Source of the DNA: Vanessa cardui
Lineage: Eukaryota > Arthropoda > Insecta > Lepidoptera > Nymphalidae
Length of the DNA: 64,000 nt
Assembly (NCBI RefSeq): GCF_905220365.1
Contig: NC_061126.1
Span: 15,500,001-15,564,000 of the forward strand
Direction: 5' to 3'
The stretch's first letter is position 1. Each line of letters begins with the position of its first letter. Below are positions 35,890 through 48,635 of this stretch, piece after piece. A model generated the notes under the pieces. That model was not told the DNA's origin. It searched no databases and saw only the letters and a list, made by a program, of their open reading frames with translations. Position numbers and translations under genes: made by a program.

Positions 35890-36285
35890 TATGGGCGAAG
35901 ATGGCCCAAATGTAAGGAAACGGTGAAATAAAACTAGCTATAACGGATTTGAATCGCGTATATTAATTATTTTTAACGTCGGGCACGTTACAGCGTTCGT
36001 GGTCACGGGTAGACTGTCTACGAAACGTCGGGATGTTAAAAATAATTAATATACGCGATTGAAATCCGTTATAGCTAGTTTTATTTCAATGTGTAATCGC
36101 GAAAATTTAAGACAACATTAAGTAAGGAAACGGTGTTAAGATTACGGGTTCAAATCCTTATAATTCATGCCGAGGCCTGCATGAGTCGGCTGTCATTTCC
36201 CTACATTAGAGTAGCGTGGTGGGTTAAGTTATATGCATTTTCCTCAAGAGGCAGGCCTTAGCCTAGAAGTATGACATTTTAAAGC
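35890..36285 (+). repeat. Old SINE family A copy, split by an insertion
   Basis: The tRNA-like head (GATGGCCCAAATGTAAGG) ends at about 35925 and the remainder (TTAAGATTACGGGTTCAAAT onward, with GAGTAGCGTGGTGGG) resumes at about 36122. The two parts are separated by a 196-bp fold-back insert with a 14-bp direct repeat at the junctions. Confidence 0.7.
35926..36121. mobile_element. Fold-back element inserted in a SINE
   Basis: It is flanked by the direct repeat GTAAGGAAACGGTG (35912-35925 and 36122-36135). Most of it is an inverted repeat: arms 35924-35977 and 36035-36088, 54 bp each with one mismatch, around a 57-bp GC-richer loop that itself holds the small hairpin GTAGAC/GTCTAC. After the second arm comes a unique-looking tail (GTGTAATCGCGAAAATTTAA, ending ACAACATTA). 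The 14-bp target duplication is long for a DNA MITE and more like target-primed retrotransposition. Class unknown. Confidence 0.75.
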
Positions 36286-38424
36286 AAACCTTGTAAAGTA
36301 TGTATGAAGTTTATTATATATATAGTATATTATAAAGTATATAAGTTGTGATAAAATACAGTAAACCAATAAAATGAATACTGGTAGTTGGAACGACAGT
36401 TTTTAATTTGACAATCAATAAGTAAAGTTAATGCTTTTGTAATGCAAAAGAGGGATTCCGATTTGATTTACTAAAATCTCAGATTATAAAGCAACAGATA
36501 TAATATTGAATATTGAATTTAAATATTGTAGAGACAGCAATAGGTAGTGCATTTCTAAATGAATTGATTAATTATTTATACTTGATGGTTTGTTATAACG
36601 AGCTCCATATTCTTGTTTTGTAATTTGATAGTGTAATAGAAACTAACATAGAGAAACAATAAAAAGAAGTATATTAATGAACTTTTTAACAAGATCCCAA
36701 TTTTTCGGATTGGTATTCGTTACTATAGTAAAATACCGCAAATATTTTTACCTTTGCCTTCTTTAGTTTAAATAAAAAAAACATTAAATATTAAAGTTAA
36801 AATAAAACCATAGATTTCTTAATTGCTATACTATAAACTGATATTTTATATATGTATATGTAATTCTAAAATAGAAGTAGCCTAATGTGGAGTACATTAC
36901 ATTACACATTATTATTATTATTACATAATATAAGACATTATTAATATTATTACATCTGATATCTGCCAGTAACAGTCCCGTTTAAATCGGTCCAGCTGTT
37001 CTAGAAAATTTTATTATAATATGTATTGATTGGAAAATGGACCACCTGGGAACTAATATGATGTCCGGTGGACACCGGATCACTCATCTTTCAAGCTGGA
37101 ACACAACAATGCTAAGTACTCGTATTATTAGAAGTACAAGTATAAAAGGCGATAATAACATTTACATAAAACGTAGCATTGACAACATCAATTTTTTACA
37201 AAACTTACATAAGCAATGGCTTGATAGGAAGTAGCGATTATTGTTCGGAAACATTTTTGAGTAATTTAAATTCAGTGACATGTGCCTGACGTGCGGAATC
37301 ATAGTTGAACTGTGCACGTATATCTGCGTGCACGTGTAACGTTGTTCCGTGATTCCGGTTTCGGTAATGGGGGTATTTTTGTTCGAAGGGAATAATTACT
37401 GAAATAGCTATCGTTAATAAATAATACATGTACAACGATTACGATTTTAGATTTATACATTTGACATTCAAATTAAATGTAATGTAAAAAAAAAACTTTA
37501 TTTTAATTGTTGATTATTTCTTTTATATAGAAATTGTCAATTGTGTATTTTATTAAATACTAGTATTTTAATGTTGTTATCAACTATTATAATAATAGAG
37601 CAACAAAAAAATTAAACACTTATTCTATAGATGCTTTATCTCTACAAGTTTTGTTGCAAAATCATATGTTAATTTTTATTGGTAAATATTTTTTTATTGA
37701 AATTTCAATCTTTTAATATTCAAATGATCTCACAAAACAACGCATCAGTGGAGACGGAAAAGAAAAAAAAGTAGTTTCATCATAGGGTAAGAGCTCTGGG
37801 CCCTTCTGAACATTGTCATAACTGCGACTCGTTTATCTCGCGTTTCCTGGTTGAATCACACATGACTCTCAATTCTATTTTTGTATCTCTTAATTGTTGT
37901 CCTTATGCAATACATATGTTCGACTTGTTCTGTAACGTAACTGCGTACGATTTAAACTTCTCGAGATAAACATATGTGTTATCGTCGACTGGCAATCTAC
38001 TTTTGCTTCACTCACTCAGTGTTTTATCTGTTGTTTGCTTTTGGAGAAAGAATGCTCTATTTACTCTTGGATAGGCCTAGTGTGTACAGTTTAATTATCT
38101 TCAATTCCTGTATTACAGTGAGATATAGAAATACGTAGGCCGATATCAATGATGAATAAAATACGTATGTATAGTACGACTAAACATAGATGTAGCATCG
38201 GCAAATTCAATAAAGCCAATTACTGCCGATTTATACAACCAATAGTAAAAGCTCCCTATCGCGCTTTTGACGCTATTCGTCGCTATAGATTCTCGCGTCA
38301 GTTCAACTCGAGGCAAGTGCATATAATCGACGTTTCGAATTGATGAATATGTTAGGTCACATAATATTATTACGTTTGTGTAAATATTGAAAATTTGGGA
38401 CAGCGTACTTAATTATATACCTTG

Positions 38425-38660
38425 TATACCTGTACACTTCCAAGCAGGATATATTAATGTAAATAATTGTATTTAACTAACATGACCTTGTATTTTTTAA
38501 AAGCTAAAAAAGAGTAACTACTAAATTTCTTGCCGGTTCTTCTAGGTAGAATCTACTTTCCGAACCGTTGGTAGCTTTACTTAATTGTAAAATGACGATT
38601 CAAAAGTGCATGTAAAAAAGCCTACTTGAATAAAGTTTATTTTGTTTTGATTTGATTTGA
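38425..38660 (+). repeat. LINE 3' tail, plus orientation
   Basis: It contains TTCTTGCCGGTTCTTCTAGG, GTAGAATCTACTTTCCGAAC and GACGATTCAAAAGTGC, and ends TTTTGATTTGATTTGAA. Same family as 22447-23235. Confidence 0.8.
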
Positions 38661-39249
38661 ATTCGGATGTGATCGGTTTTATGAATTTTGCCGATGCTAC
38701 ATCTAAGTTGTGTCGTAGTACATGTCAAATGTTTAGAAACAGTTGCCATGGAATATCTGTGTAGAATATACATTCCGAACCGTGTTTGTAGTTTTAAGTG
38801 TTTGTAGGAAAATTTTGATGAATTATAAATTTGTTTATGATTTTCTGTCTTCGTATTTTAAATAAAAAATAAATATACTTAATATGTTTTTACACAAGTT
38901 TATCTTTAGCGGATGACACATTTATTTGTCGCACTTATATTATTATAAACATAGGGTTCAACGTATTAGCTGGAACACGTTTTGTTACGGACGCGCTACA
39001 ATTATTATTAACTTGTAAACAATTATCTAATTTTTAAACAGGTCTCCATAACACAACACGCGTCATATTAGCAATTTTAAAATATGTGATTCAGAGACTA
39101 ATATAATTATTCGGTATTTTGTTAATATTAAAAGTATATCTATATCAAAACCTGACTAAAAATATATATTTGTATTCGCTTATTAATGAAATATATATGT
39201 ATATAGGTTAGGTGTTTAATAAAATTCGTAGGTGAGTTGCCCTAATGAC

Positions 39250-39380
39250 CAGAGCATCTTCTCATTCTTGCGGTAGAATCTACTTTCCGACCCGGTGGTA
39301 GCTTCACTTAATATAGTTGTGAAATGCCTATTTAAAAGTGCTTGTAAAAGCCTACTCGAATAAAGTATAATTTGATATGA
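39250..39380 (+). repeat. Short LINE 3' tail, plus orientation
   Basis: GGTAGAATCTACTTTCCGAC, GGTGGTAGCTTCACTTAATA and AAGCCTACTCGAATAAAGTA mark the same family, truncated at its 5' side. Confidence 0.75.
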
Positions 39381-40011
39381 ATCAAGAATAGCTTCAAACC
39401 CGGACAATTGAATATTGAGTATTAATAAGCCTAATTATTGTCTTACTATATCTCATAGTCGGTAGTATTTTCTACATGTGTCGTTTGATAATTTGCCATT
39501 CAAGCACACACCAATGAAATAGGCTCTAAGAAGAGGCATTTACATATATATAAACATACTTTTACATCAATATTAATACTCGTCTACATTAACTTATGCA
39601 TATTATCTAGGAAATACATAAAAATAGTTGTAAATATATTAATTTATATATTGTGATATATTTATAGCTAACGTTATAGCTATCATAATATAATATTGTA
39701 AGTGTAGTACAAACGCAACCAGATCATACCCTATAAATTATTTATGCAAACGAAAATGATTATGCAAGAAATCGGTCATGATTATAATACACTAAATGGG
39801 ACTAATCGTGGCTTAGGTTATTTTAACTAGGTGTTTGAAATATTTTAATTAAGTGGGTAAGTGGTATATCTAGTACGTATATTAATTAGATTATATACAA
39901 ACTCCAACAGCAGCATAAATTGATATGTCTCAAGAATTTATCAATTAAAATTTGTCCTTTAATATTTGTCTCTAAAATCACTGATTAAGTTGACTGTTTA
40001 CAAATAATTGT

Positions 40012-40185
40012 ATGAGCCGAGAGGGTCTAGTAGTTAGAGCGCGTACATCTTAACCGATGATTGCAGGTTCAAACCCAAGCGAGCGCCACTGAATTTTCAT
40101 GCGCTTGATTTGTGTTTATAATTCATTCCGAGTTCGGCGGTCAAGGAAAACATCGTGAGGAAACCCATATGTGCCCAATTTCGCG
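40012..40185 (+). repeat. 3'-truncated SINE family A
   Basis: It has the head (GAGCCGAGAGGGTCTAGTAG), the B box (GCAGGTTCAAACCC) and the body to AACATCGTGAGGAAACCC, then stops abruptly. The following 250 bp (40186-40440) are unrelated GC-richer sequence ending in a (GTAGTC)n run. Confidence 0.75.
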
Positions 40186-43100
40186 GAACATTTTCTGGAA
40201 GCCGGGTCGAACCGTTGGTTTGTGTTTCATAATACTCAGATACTCTCGACAAAACGCCAATACAAACAAAAAGTGACAATAGTAGTGGTGACCGGTGTTT
40301 ACGCAGCAAACGTACGAGAAAGAAGGTATTTGGACTACCTCCTTTCCTTGGACACTTCTAACATTATCAACATCTACCCGCAAACTTCAGTCTCGTCAAC
40401 AAGACATTCGTAGTCGTAGTCGTAGTCGAAATATCGAGCTCCACCGAATAAAATTATAAACACGGTAAATATCCCCTTTTTATAACTGTAATAATAACAA
40501 TGGCTTGATAAGTATCACAATTTCAAAATTTTCAGTTTTCACTAAACATTAAGATTATAACACCTCGCCTTATTGCCTGCACTGTGACAGGAGGGCTGGT
40601 TCCTGTTTTTAAATGCTGCTATCATTCTTGCCATATTTGTACATATGTAAGGAGTTCATGTTAATAAATTTTATTTTAATAAGCTTGCATTGCAAGCAAG
40701 CATTGTTTTGTCAAATGGTTTGTTTGATAGGTATAAACTTTTAGTTAACTGAGCTAACTCTATCACGTTGGCAGCGGCATCAATTTATTTTTTCTATTGA
40801 TGCGTTACAGGGCACTAAAGACCTCGTATTAAAACGATCATATAACCGGTATGGGAGTTAATTAGACCCCGTAACGTTTATGCAACTAAAACTCGATGTG
40901 ATGTGGTGATGTGATTCGATCCAATTTGTTTTCTTGAACGCGGAAGATTATCTAAGACCCCGTATTAAAGTAGGTACACCATAGGATTTGGTTTTCAATG
41001 GGCAATATATAAATATATTTATCACTTTTCAAAAATATATCAAATATATGGTATGGTGATAAAGATTTTTTTTCTTAGCCTCATTGCTAGGGAGCCCTAT
41101 ACGAGGCGTATTAGACCTCGCTCTGCATAGAACGTGCTAGTAAATAGTTGTTTAGACATTTGGCAGTCTGTTATCTCCTTGGAATATTTTCAACGTTAGT
41201 TGTATGACAAACAAAGACAGTCACAATGCCGTGTTGACTATTTATTGCAACAAACAATATGTAATCGTAACATCTGCGTTCGTTTGGTTCAAGCAAATAA
41301 TGAAAACTCCGATTTCGTGATAAACTCGCCTTAATGTGTCAGGCGATGACTTCAGTTAAGTAATTCGTAACAGTATAAACACAATTATTATTGACGTCGT
41401 ATTGTGTTAGCTGATTTGATAAGGAGGTCAGTAAAATATGTTAAATGACTTCTTAGTTAGGGTAACAATCGCCCTGAAATGCTATTACAAATCATTGCTC
41501 AACTTTAAACTATTGCTTATTAAATATAGATTGATTATTCGTTCATATTTAAAGGTATACTTTTCTATGGATCTTTGGTATTTCAAATAAGTGTAAATAA
41601 GATAAGGTTTTTTTATTATTATGTACGTTTTATTTTTTAAATATTTTTCGAAATTTGAATAATTTATTCTTTTTTACAGACTAGTGATCTAACTGAATTA
41701 TACTATGACCTTTAAAAAAACTAGTCACACGATCAATGTATTCACCTTTGGTAGTAGATATTGTAGTGTAAAGAAAATGTAAGCACTTAAATTGCCAATG
41801 GGCAGTTACCTACTGAATAGTTCCTTACTACCGGTTGTTAATTAGCGCTGATTGGCTTAAAAATAAAAAAAATATTTTAGAAGAATATTAGATAAGTAAT
41901 CTTGTAGTAATGATAAGATCGGTATTCGATACAAGGATAACTGGCCCATTAATTATTATTCCATTTTGATATTTTTTGTTTTTTTTTCTACTACATAATA
42001 TATGGGGCAAAAGTAATTCGAAAGAGGAACCTAGCAAGAATACCAAAAATCATTTTCAATTCCAGAATTTAACGAGCGATATACTTTCTACACTATAAAT
42101 TATTAGCTTGCTAGTACACAGTTAGCTTGCATGACTTGATCATACAGGACGAATCCAGATGCGGATTCAGCTTGCTAATGATCTTTTATATCTTCGAAGG
42201 GTCTCTGTGAGATAAAATCAGGAATGCTATTATTTCTAGATATTCGGAGTTAGGACAACTAGATTGAAGAGACCTGGTCAAGTCGAAAGGCTTATGGAAA
42301 TAGACTACTTCTCTAGTCAGCTCGATGACGTGAAGACGATGGTGAAACTTGTCTACACTTAACTTGACTGGGTACACAGCTTGGTATACCTTTGAAATGT
42401 TAATGCACCATAGTAGTAGAATGATGAAATGCTGAGGCTATGTGATAATCACCTGTTAGTCACATGTTAAGATGCACTTTATTTTATTTTAGGAGATCAT
42501 GACACAGATTAAAATGTATTTCCATATCTCTTAAGTACACGTTGCTAATTACATTGCGCCGTGAATCATTTATAATGAATTGTTTACGAGTTGTATTTCA
42601 AATCAGCTGTTTGTTATCTTGTCATAATGTAAACGAGCTCGCTCGCTTTGAACTTTATACATTATCTATATACGTGTTTCGTATAAAACATACTGTTTCG
42701 AGCTGTCATTACTTTTAATTTACAATTTTAAATTATTAAAGCAACTTTGTTAAAGACGCTGGAAATAGTCAGGAATTTATTTTAATTACTTTTATTCTTC
42801 CACGTTTGGGGTTAAAATATATTCTCCTATTCTGTGTAGCATTCTTGCCACCATTCCACGCGGTCAAGATTCATATACTAACTGGTTTTAGTTCATATTT
42901 GTATATATTTAAACATTTAATGTTATCAATTCTTATATAAATTGAAATAAAAGAGTTATTCGGTCTTGTTGGTATAGTAACTAGCTCAAAATACTGTTGT
43001 CAATTAATTATCAGAAACATCCCGAAGAAGTCTTTTGACCAGCGCGTGAACTCTCCACTGTGGTTTTGGATCCTATCAGATTATGTGAGAGTGTTAGTGT

Positions 43101-43187
43101 GTTTGCGCACTCTGAAGCGTTGGTTAATAGTAACGGACAACTCGATTGAAATATTTCTTTAAATTACCTACATTACATATATTTATT

Positions 43188-43270
43188 CAAAATCAAAATA
43201 AATTTTATTCAAGTAGGCTTTTATAAGCACTTTTGAATCGTCATTTTACAATTAAGTGAAGCTACCACCT
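43188..43270 (-). repeat. Short LINE 3' tail, minus orientation
   Basis: AAAATCAAAATAAATTTTAT then TCAAGTAGGCTTTTATAAGC and AAGTGAAGCTACCACC. It ends abruptly. Confidence 0.75.
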
Positions 43271-43715
43271 TTCATTCCTTATCATACTTGTTATAACTTC
43301 TATAAAGATGAAATGCAATTTGCCCAAGCTAGTCTTTAATTCAAAAGCGTTAAGTTTGTCAAATATAAATATTCTATCTTACTTATATTGAAATCGTGAT
43401 CACAAATGTCATGGATTAACAATTTAATGAAAATCATATTACATAATATTAATGATTTATATACGAGTAATTCGTCGATGTTCAAGCGTTACTGCTCCGC
43501 CTTGGATTGTATAAAAATATCCATATTTATTGATAAATGAAATATATAATTATAAAACAGTTTATTGTATGGTATGCGTGTTCTATCAAAACTTACTATT
43601 ATATTTACTTATTTCCATTTTGATCTGACTTTGAACCTTATTTCTAATAAAAGTAACTCCGTCACACAGGTTGCCTGCAAAAAAAGTCTTTAAACAATGA
43701 GTTGCCTTGACATAC

Positions 43716-43790
43716 ATCATCATCATCAGCCCTTTTTTGTTCACTGCTGGACATAGGCCTCTCCAAGTGCACGCCACTGTTGTCTTTCTC
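43716..43790. repeat. Fragment of a widespread lepidopteran repeat
   Basis: CATCATCATCAGCCC followed by CACTGCTGGACATAGGCCTC is a phrase I recall from many lepidopteran genomes as part of an interspersed element. Only about 75 bp is here, so it cannot be classified. Confidence 0.45.
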
Positions 43791-45848
43791 AATACAATAT
43801 ATTATGCTGTATTATAAAACCTATAAATATAATGCTAAACGCGATGGATAGATATAGATAAAAATAAGAGAAAATATAATACAACACATCTAAGAGAATA
43901 CACAGTGATGTTAGTTTTGTTAGTGAGGATTCAATGTATTTAGGGTGGTCTATACAACGAATAAGATCTTTCAAATTACAGTCAAACAAAAGCATATGTT
44001 ACCGTGACTTTTTGCGTTTACTGGAGTTAATTTAGTATTGGTTTTTGTAACAATCCGAGTCTGCCAGATGGTGGTGCGTTCGGTCGCATGCCGTATGGCG
44101 GCACCAGCCTTTGGAGCCTGGCAATTTCTCTGTCTACTATCTCAGATTATCTTATTTACGTCTGTTGCAACAACTTTAAGTCTACGCTAAAGTATGAATA
44201 CGAAATGCGGAAAGATTTTATATTTATTCATATTTAAGAGAAGTAACTTACTAAGGACTATTTAATGTAAAAAAAAACCTACTAAGATCGAATGTTTCTG
44301 TGATAAGCGCGTTTAAGATTATTAATAATTATAATGAAGTACATTATACTCAAGTATATATAAGTATTTTTCTTATATATATACATATTAATTGAGCATC
44401 ACTTATATTCTTTTTATCTGTTTTTGATTTGATTCAATGAAGATACTTTTGTTTTTAAATACGCGATTTCGTATTGATATACGCATACAAGGGAACAGTG
44501 AAACTGACGTTGCTAATTATATATCTTTTTAATATCGCAAAGTACACACTATTGTATAATGTTAAATATGTAATGTAAATAGCTATGAAGCTATTGATTT
44601 TTCTATCTGTTATTTGTATTATACGTCCTATTGCAATGCTAGCTATCTATTTATGTGTAAATAAATTAGCAGACTCGTTGTATATACGTCTAAGAACCCA
44701 AAGGTCTTCGCATAGAACGCTGAGATTATAGACGTCATTCTAATCTCCGAACACGTGGATCTATGCAAGCAGTGCGTTGAAAAACTGCTTATTCAGTTTC
44801 GAACGTTGTGATTCTCAAAGCCGAAGTCCGTTTTTTGCCCGTTCCCATGAACCCTGCGACAATGGAGGCGACCTCGATGAAAGACTCCAATAGAGATCCA
44901 CGCAAGAATAAATATCACAACAATAGGGTAGCTTCTTTGACTTTACTTCGCGTGTGTACATGGTCTACGACCATTTGATACTTGCATATATTTAGTTACC
45001 TTCCTGGTAATATTAAAGTGTGAAATTATGAATGTTTACATGTAAGATTATATGTTGTATTGTATATGAATAAATGTGATATGCGTCATGTATGTTATCT
45101 GGTTAATACTAATAATATAGTTGGTTATGTAAGTCTTTTTATTACAGCATTATGACTACATAAAGTAATTGTAACCACAACATTTTTAATATCTTTCTTT
45201 ATATTTCATTTGAGCTGTAAAATAACATTATTTTTATTGAATTATAATGAAATTATCTTAGGATTGTATCGAAAATTGTACGATTTATGTATTTCTTTTA
45301 AAGTATCAACGTTATACGTTCCCGCTATAATCCCCAAAATAACAAAAGATCTAGCGGCTCCTAACGGACTTTTTGATGCATCGATCAAGATTTTTTCTTC
45401 GTGTAATGTATATAAACAATTAATGCATTTTATAATGCGAAGATAAATTTTCTATTCCCACGCTTTTAATATTTTTACTATTTATTTACTTAACAAATAA
45501 ATTAACAAGGTAAATATAAATAGTATCGTAAAATACATAGTTTAGTTACGATAATTTGTTTAAAGGGAGCTATCGAAAGTAATTAACTAACACTTTATTT
45601 GAAGAGTCTGTACTTAAGGTTAGAAAGCTCTTGTACTTAAAATGAGCGCGGTAATGACCCTTAAGTTTTGTTTGTCTCTAAAATCCTACGGGATAAGCGC
45701 CAAACCCAGCAGTGAGATTTTACGTGTTTTGTTACTCTTACTTAATTTAAGATATTATTATTTATACTGATAAAGTTCTTGCTTTAATATAACGATTATA
45801 TTTCTGGTTATTTCTTTCGGTTTTTGTGTTTGAGTGCATATAATTCAT

Positions 45849-45876
45849 ACACAAAACGTACCTATACGTTTTGTGT
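45849..45876. repeat. Short perfect palindrome
   Basis: Arms ACACAAAACGTA and TACGTTTTGTGT are separated by 4 bp. Confidence 0.8.
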
Positions 45877-46051
45877 GTAAATTATATTGTCACCTCTAAG
45901 TGACTTATGTTCGAACTACTAGAAAATAATTGAACTTGTCTGTCAAACTGTCAACTGTCTAGAGTTAGTAGTGTCTATACTTCTTTGCTATCTCCCTGTT
46001 GTCGTGTGGGATTCTTGTTTTTTGGGATTATGAGTTAGAGTTAACACTATA

Positions 46052-46089
46052 GAATATTGAAACTTGTATAATAACAAGTTTCAATATTC
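46052..46089. repeat. Perfect palindrome at the LINE tail end
   Basis: Arms 46052-46067 (GAATATTGAAACTTGT) and 46074-46089 are exact reverse complements with a 6-bp loop. The LINE tail starts about 30 bp later. Confidence 0.85.
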
Positions 46090-46118
46090 ACCATTCCATT
46101 TCCACAACTATCAATCGA

Positions 46119-46275
46119 TGAAAATAAACTTTATCCAAGTAGGCTTTTACAAGCACTTTTGAATCGTCATTTTACAATTAAGTGAAGCTACCACCGGTTT
46201 GAAAAGTAGATTCTACAGAGAAGAACCGGCAAGAAACTCAGTAGTTACTCTTCCTCAACATTTAAAAAATACAAA
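46119..46275 (-). repeat. LINE 3' tail, minus orientation
   Basis: It contains AAGTAGGCTTTTACAAGCAC, GAAGCTACCACCGG and GAGAAGAACCGGCAAGAAAC. At its inner end it runs into a 23-bp-arm palindrome. Confidence 0.8.
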
Positions 46276-46317
46276 GTCAAAGTAAAGAAAGTATCTTTAC
46301 TTTGACTTTGTATTTTT
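46265..46317. repeat. Perfect palindrome (23-bp arms) in LINE tail
   Basis: Arms 46265-46287 and 46295-46317 are exact reverse complements (starting AAAAATACAAAGTCAAAG) with a 7-bp loop. Other copies of this LINE tail have no inverted partner here. Confidence 0.85.
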
Positions 46318-48635
46318 CGAATAGCAAGGAAATATTCTCTTTCCACAATTTTTTGGCAAATTAAACCGTAATCCACGATACATTTGCGAATTACCGCCAC
46401 TGAGCTATATCGTATCTTAAAACAAACTTTAACTGTGAATCTTTTTCAAATTTACGACGACAATAATATAACGAGTTTAGTAATATAAGGTTTTTTATGT
46501 GATCTTGTTTATTCTGCCGCTACCTGGAAGAGTTTAATGGTTTTCAAAACGCATTAATTTCGCTGCTCGCTCACGTGTATCTAAAACACTAATCATAAGG
46601 AATAGTGCCTGACGAATGGAGCGGAAAATATTTAAATAGAAGCCAAAATAGCGTGCAACGTTGCACCCTAAAATATGACGAGTTTGATGAAAAAAATTGA
46701 AGAAATTAAAATTCTTAACGCTCCCGGAAACCGGACGCATGCTCAACAAAGTTTTGTTATTAAACAAAGTAAATGCTTCACATTTTTCGCAACTTGTGTA
46801 AGTTCTGAAGAGAGAACTACTCGTACGGTTGTATTTCATATAAATATCGAAATCTATAGATTTGTTATTTTGTAGTCGAACCGATTTGAATAATTCTTGC
46901 ACTATTAGCAAGCTAATTGGTTTAGAAATATAACTATATATAATATTATTAGTAATAAGATTTAAAAAGTGAAATAGTGGTATACGTGACGCTAATTTGC
47001 TACTTTACATGTATCTTTACATTATTATGTATGTGCAATTTTTTTTACACCCGGCCAATTGTTTCCAAGTATTCCAAATACCAAGATTATTTTGGAGTTT
47101 GTTTAATTTTATATGTTTCACTAATTTATGTAATTTTTTTCTTATTTATGAAGACATGATGTTGTTGATGACCGCGTTGTTATTTAATGGCCTTTCGTAG
47201 ATTTATTTTCTATGCAGAATCAAATTGTTATTATATTAATTTAATATGTTGAAATATATTTTTTAATTATAAAATAGATTTCCATAAATTCTAACACAAA
47301 GATTAGAAAATCAGATATTTCTGACTAGGCCCGTAACAAACTTCGCGGCGCAAATTATCACTAATAAATCAATAAGACTTTTAATATAATAATTAAACTC
47401 ATTACTTACTTTTTAAATATTAGGCGAAAAACGAGCCGTAAATACATTCCAAAACAATTATATGTTATATCTATTCAAAAATATTCAAAATAGTTCAAGA
47501 ACACGACTGAGTAAATTATTCTTTTTAAACAATAAAAAAACGGTTAATTTGCATCAAGCGTTCGAATACCCGTTCCAAAAATGCTCCTATTCTTTTCATC
47601 TCCCTTGAAATCTGGTATTTTTTAGACGAGTAACGGCAGCGCATTACAATCATAATGGCGTTACAGCCTAACCGTTACTGGCCCAATCTTTGGGACCAGT
47701 CCCACTTACAGGTAACCTACACCGACGATTTCCTCTCAAGGTACAAAAAGCAAACTGTCAAATAATAAATAAAATTTGATGTCAAATGACACTAAAAAAA
47801 ATGCTTGCTATTACAAATAAACAATTATAATAAAAACAAAATAAGCGATATGATTTTCATATTTAATTTTACATTGAGATGAATAATCCAAACTACCAGT
47901 TAAATTTAAGACTAACCAGAGTTTATTGTACGCAGTGGAATTGGCTCGGCGGCATTTTGAAACACAAAGCTTTTTAAATAGGTCATTTAATGTTCAGCAA
48001 TTTGGCTGCATTACCATAGGGGTTTGTTTCAAGGGGTTGCTATTCAGAAGATGTGGCATTAAGAGTGTGATTAAGATTATCGAATGTCGAAAATTAGATG
48101 AAAATGTATACGGGCTTTTATTTAAAGGTCGTACGATAAATTAAATCCAGAGGTGTCGATAAACCTTTTTATTTATTATACTTAAACCTATTATCTAACA
48201 TCACATAACTTTTAGTTGAAGGCACAGTGCTAGGTAATTATCATAATTTGTATTTTTATTAGGTGCCCTAATTGACCTTTATGTACATAATTATATTATA
48301 ACCTACGATTTATTTATTATAACATCGTCAGTGTAAGATCAAATTACAATTACACATAATACTTTAGCTAAGTTCTAACTAACATATATAGAGTTATATA
48401 GGTACATAGAATTGTTTTAATAAGTTATTCCATATTTAAATGTTAAATATCTAACTCTACAGTATTTTAATCAACGTTACGTCGAGTGACCGTTACAGAA
48501 CACCTTGCGCCCGCGTCGAGTACACTCTTTGGCGACGACAGCTGTATGCTTTTTTTCTGTTTAAATAATTGCAACATATTTACATTGGAATTAATTTCTT
48601 TAAGGAATATTTTCTAAGCATTAAACACTAATCCA

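Larger units (their letters stand above)
34360..48635. other. 14-kb intergenic region between sugar transporter and asense
   Basis: No gene that I can support. It contains SINE, LINE and fold-back insertions (listed separately). Somewhat GC-richer blocks occur at about 34720-35000, 35400-35640, 40190-40400 and 44700-44930; short open frames in them have no recognisable domain. Since it is the 3' side of asense, part of it may be regulatory. Most of the remainder is AT-rich and featureless to the eye. Confidence 0.5.

Noticed and set aside
35978..36034. Loop of the fold-back element considered as a hammerhead ribozyme
   Set aside because: It contains CGAAACGTC but no CUGANGA core sequence.
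46534..46911. 125-codon minus-strand frame
   Set aside because: No recognisable domain and a plus-strand frame of similar length overlaps it, as expected by chance.
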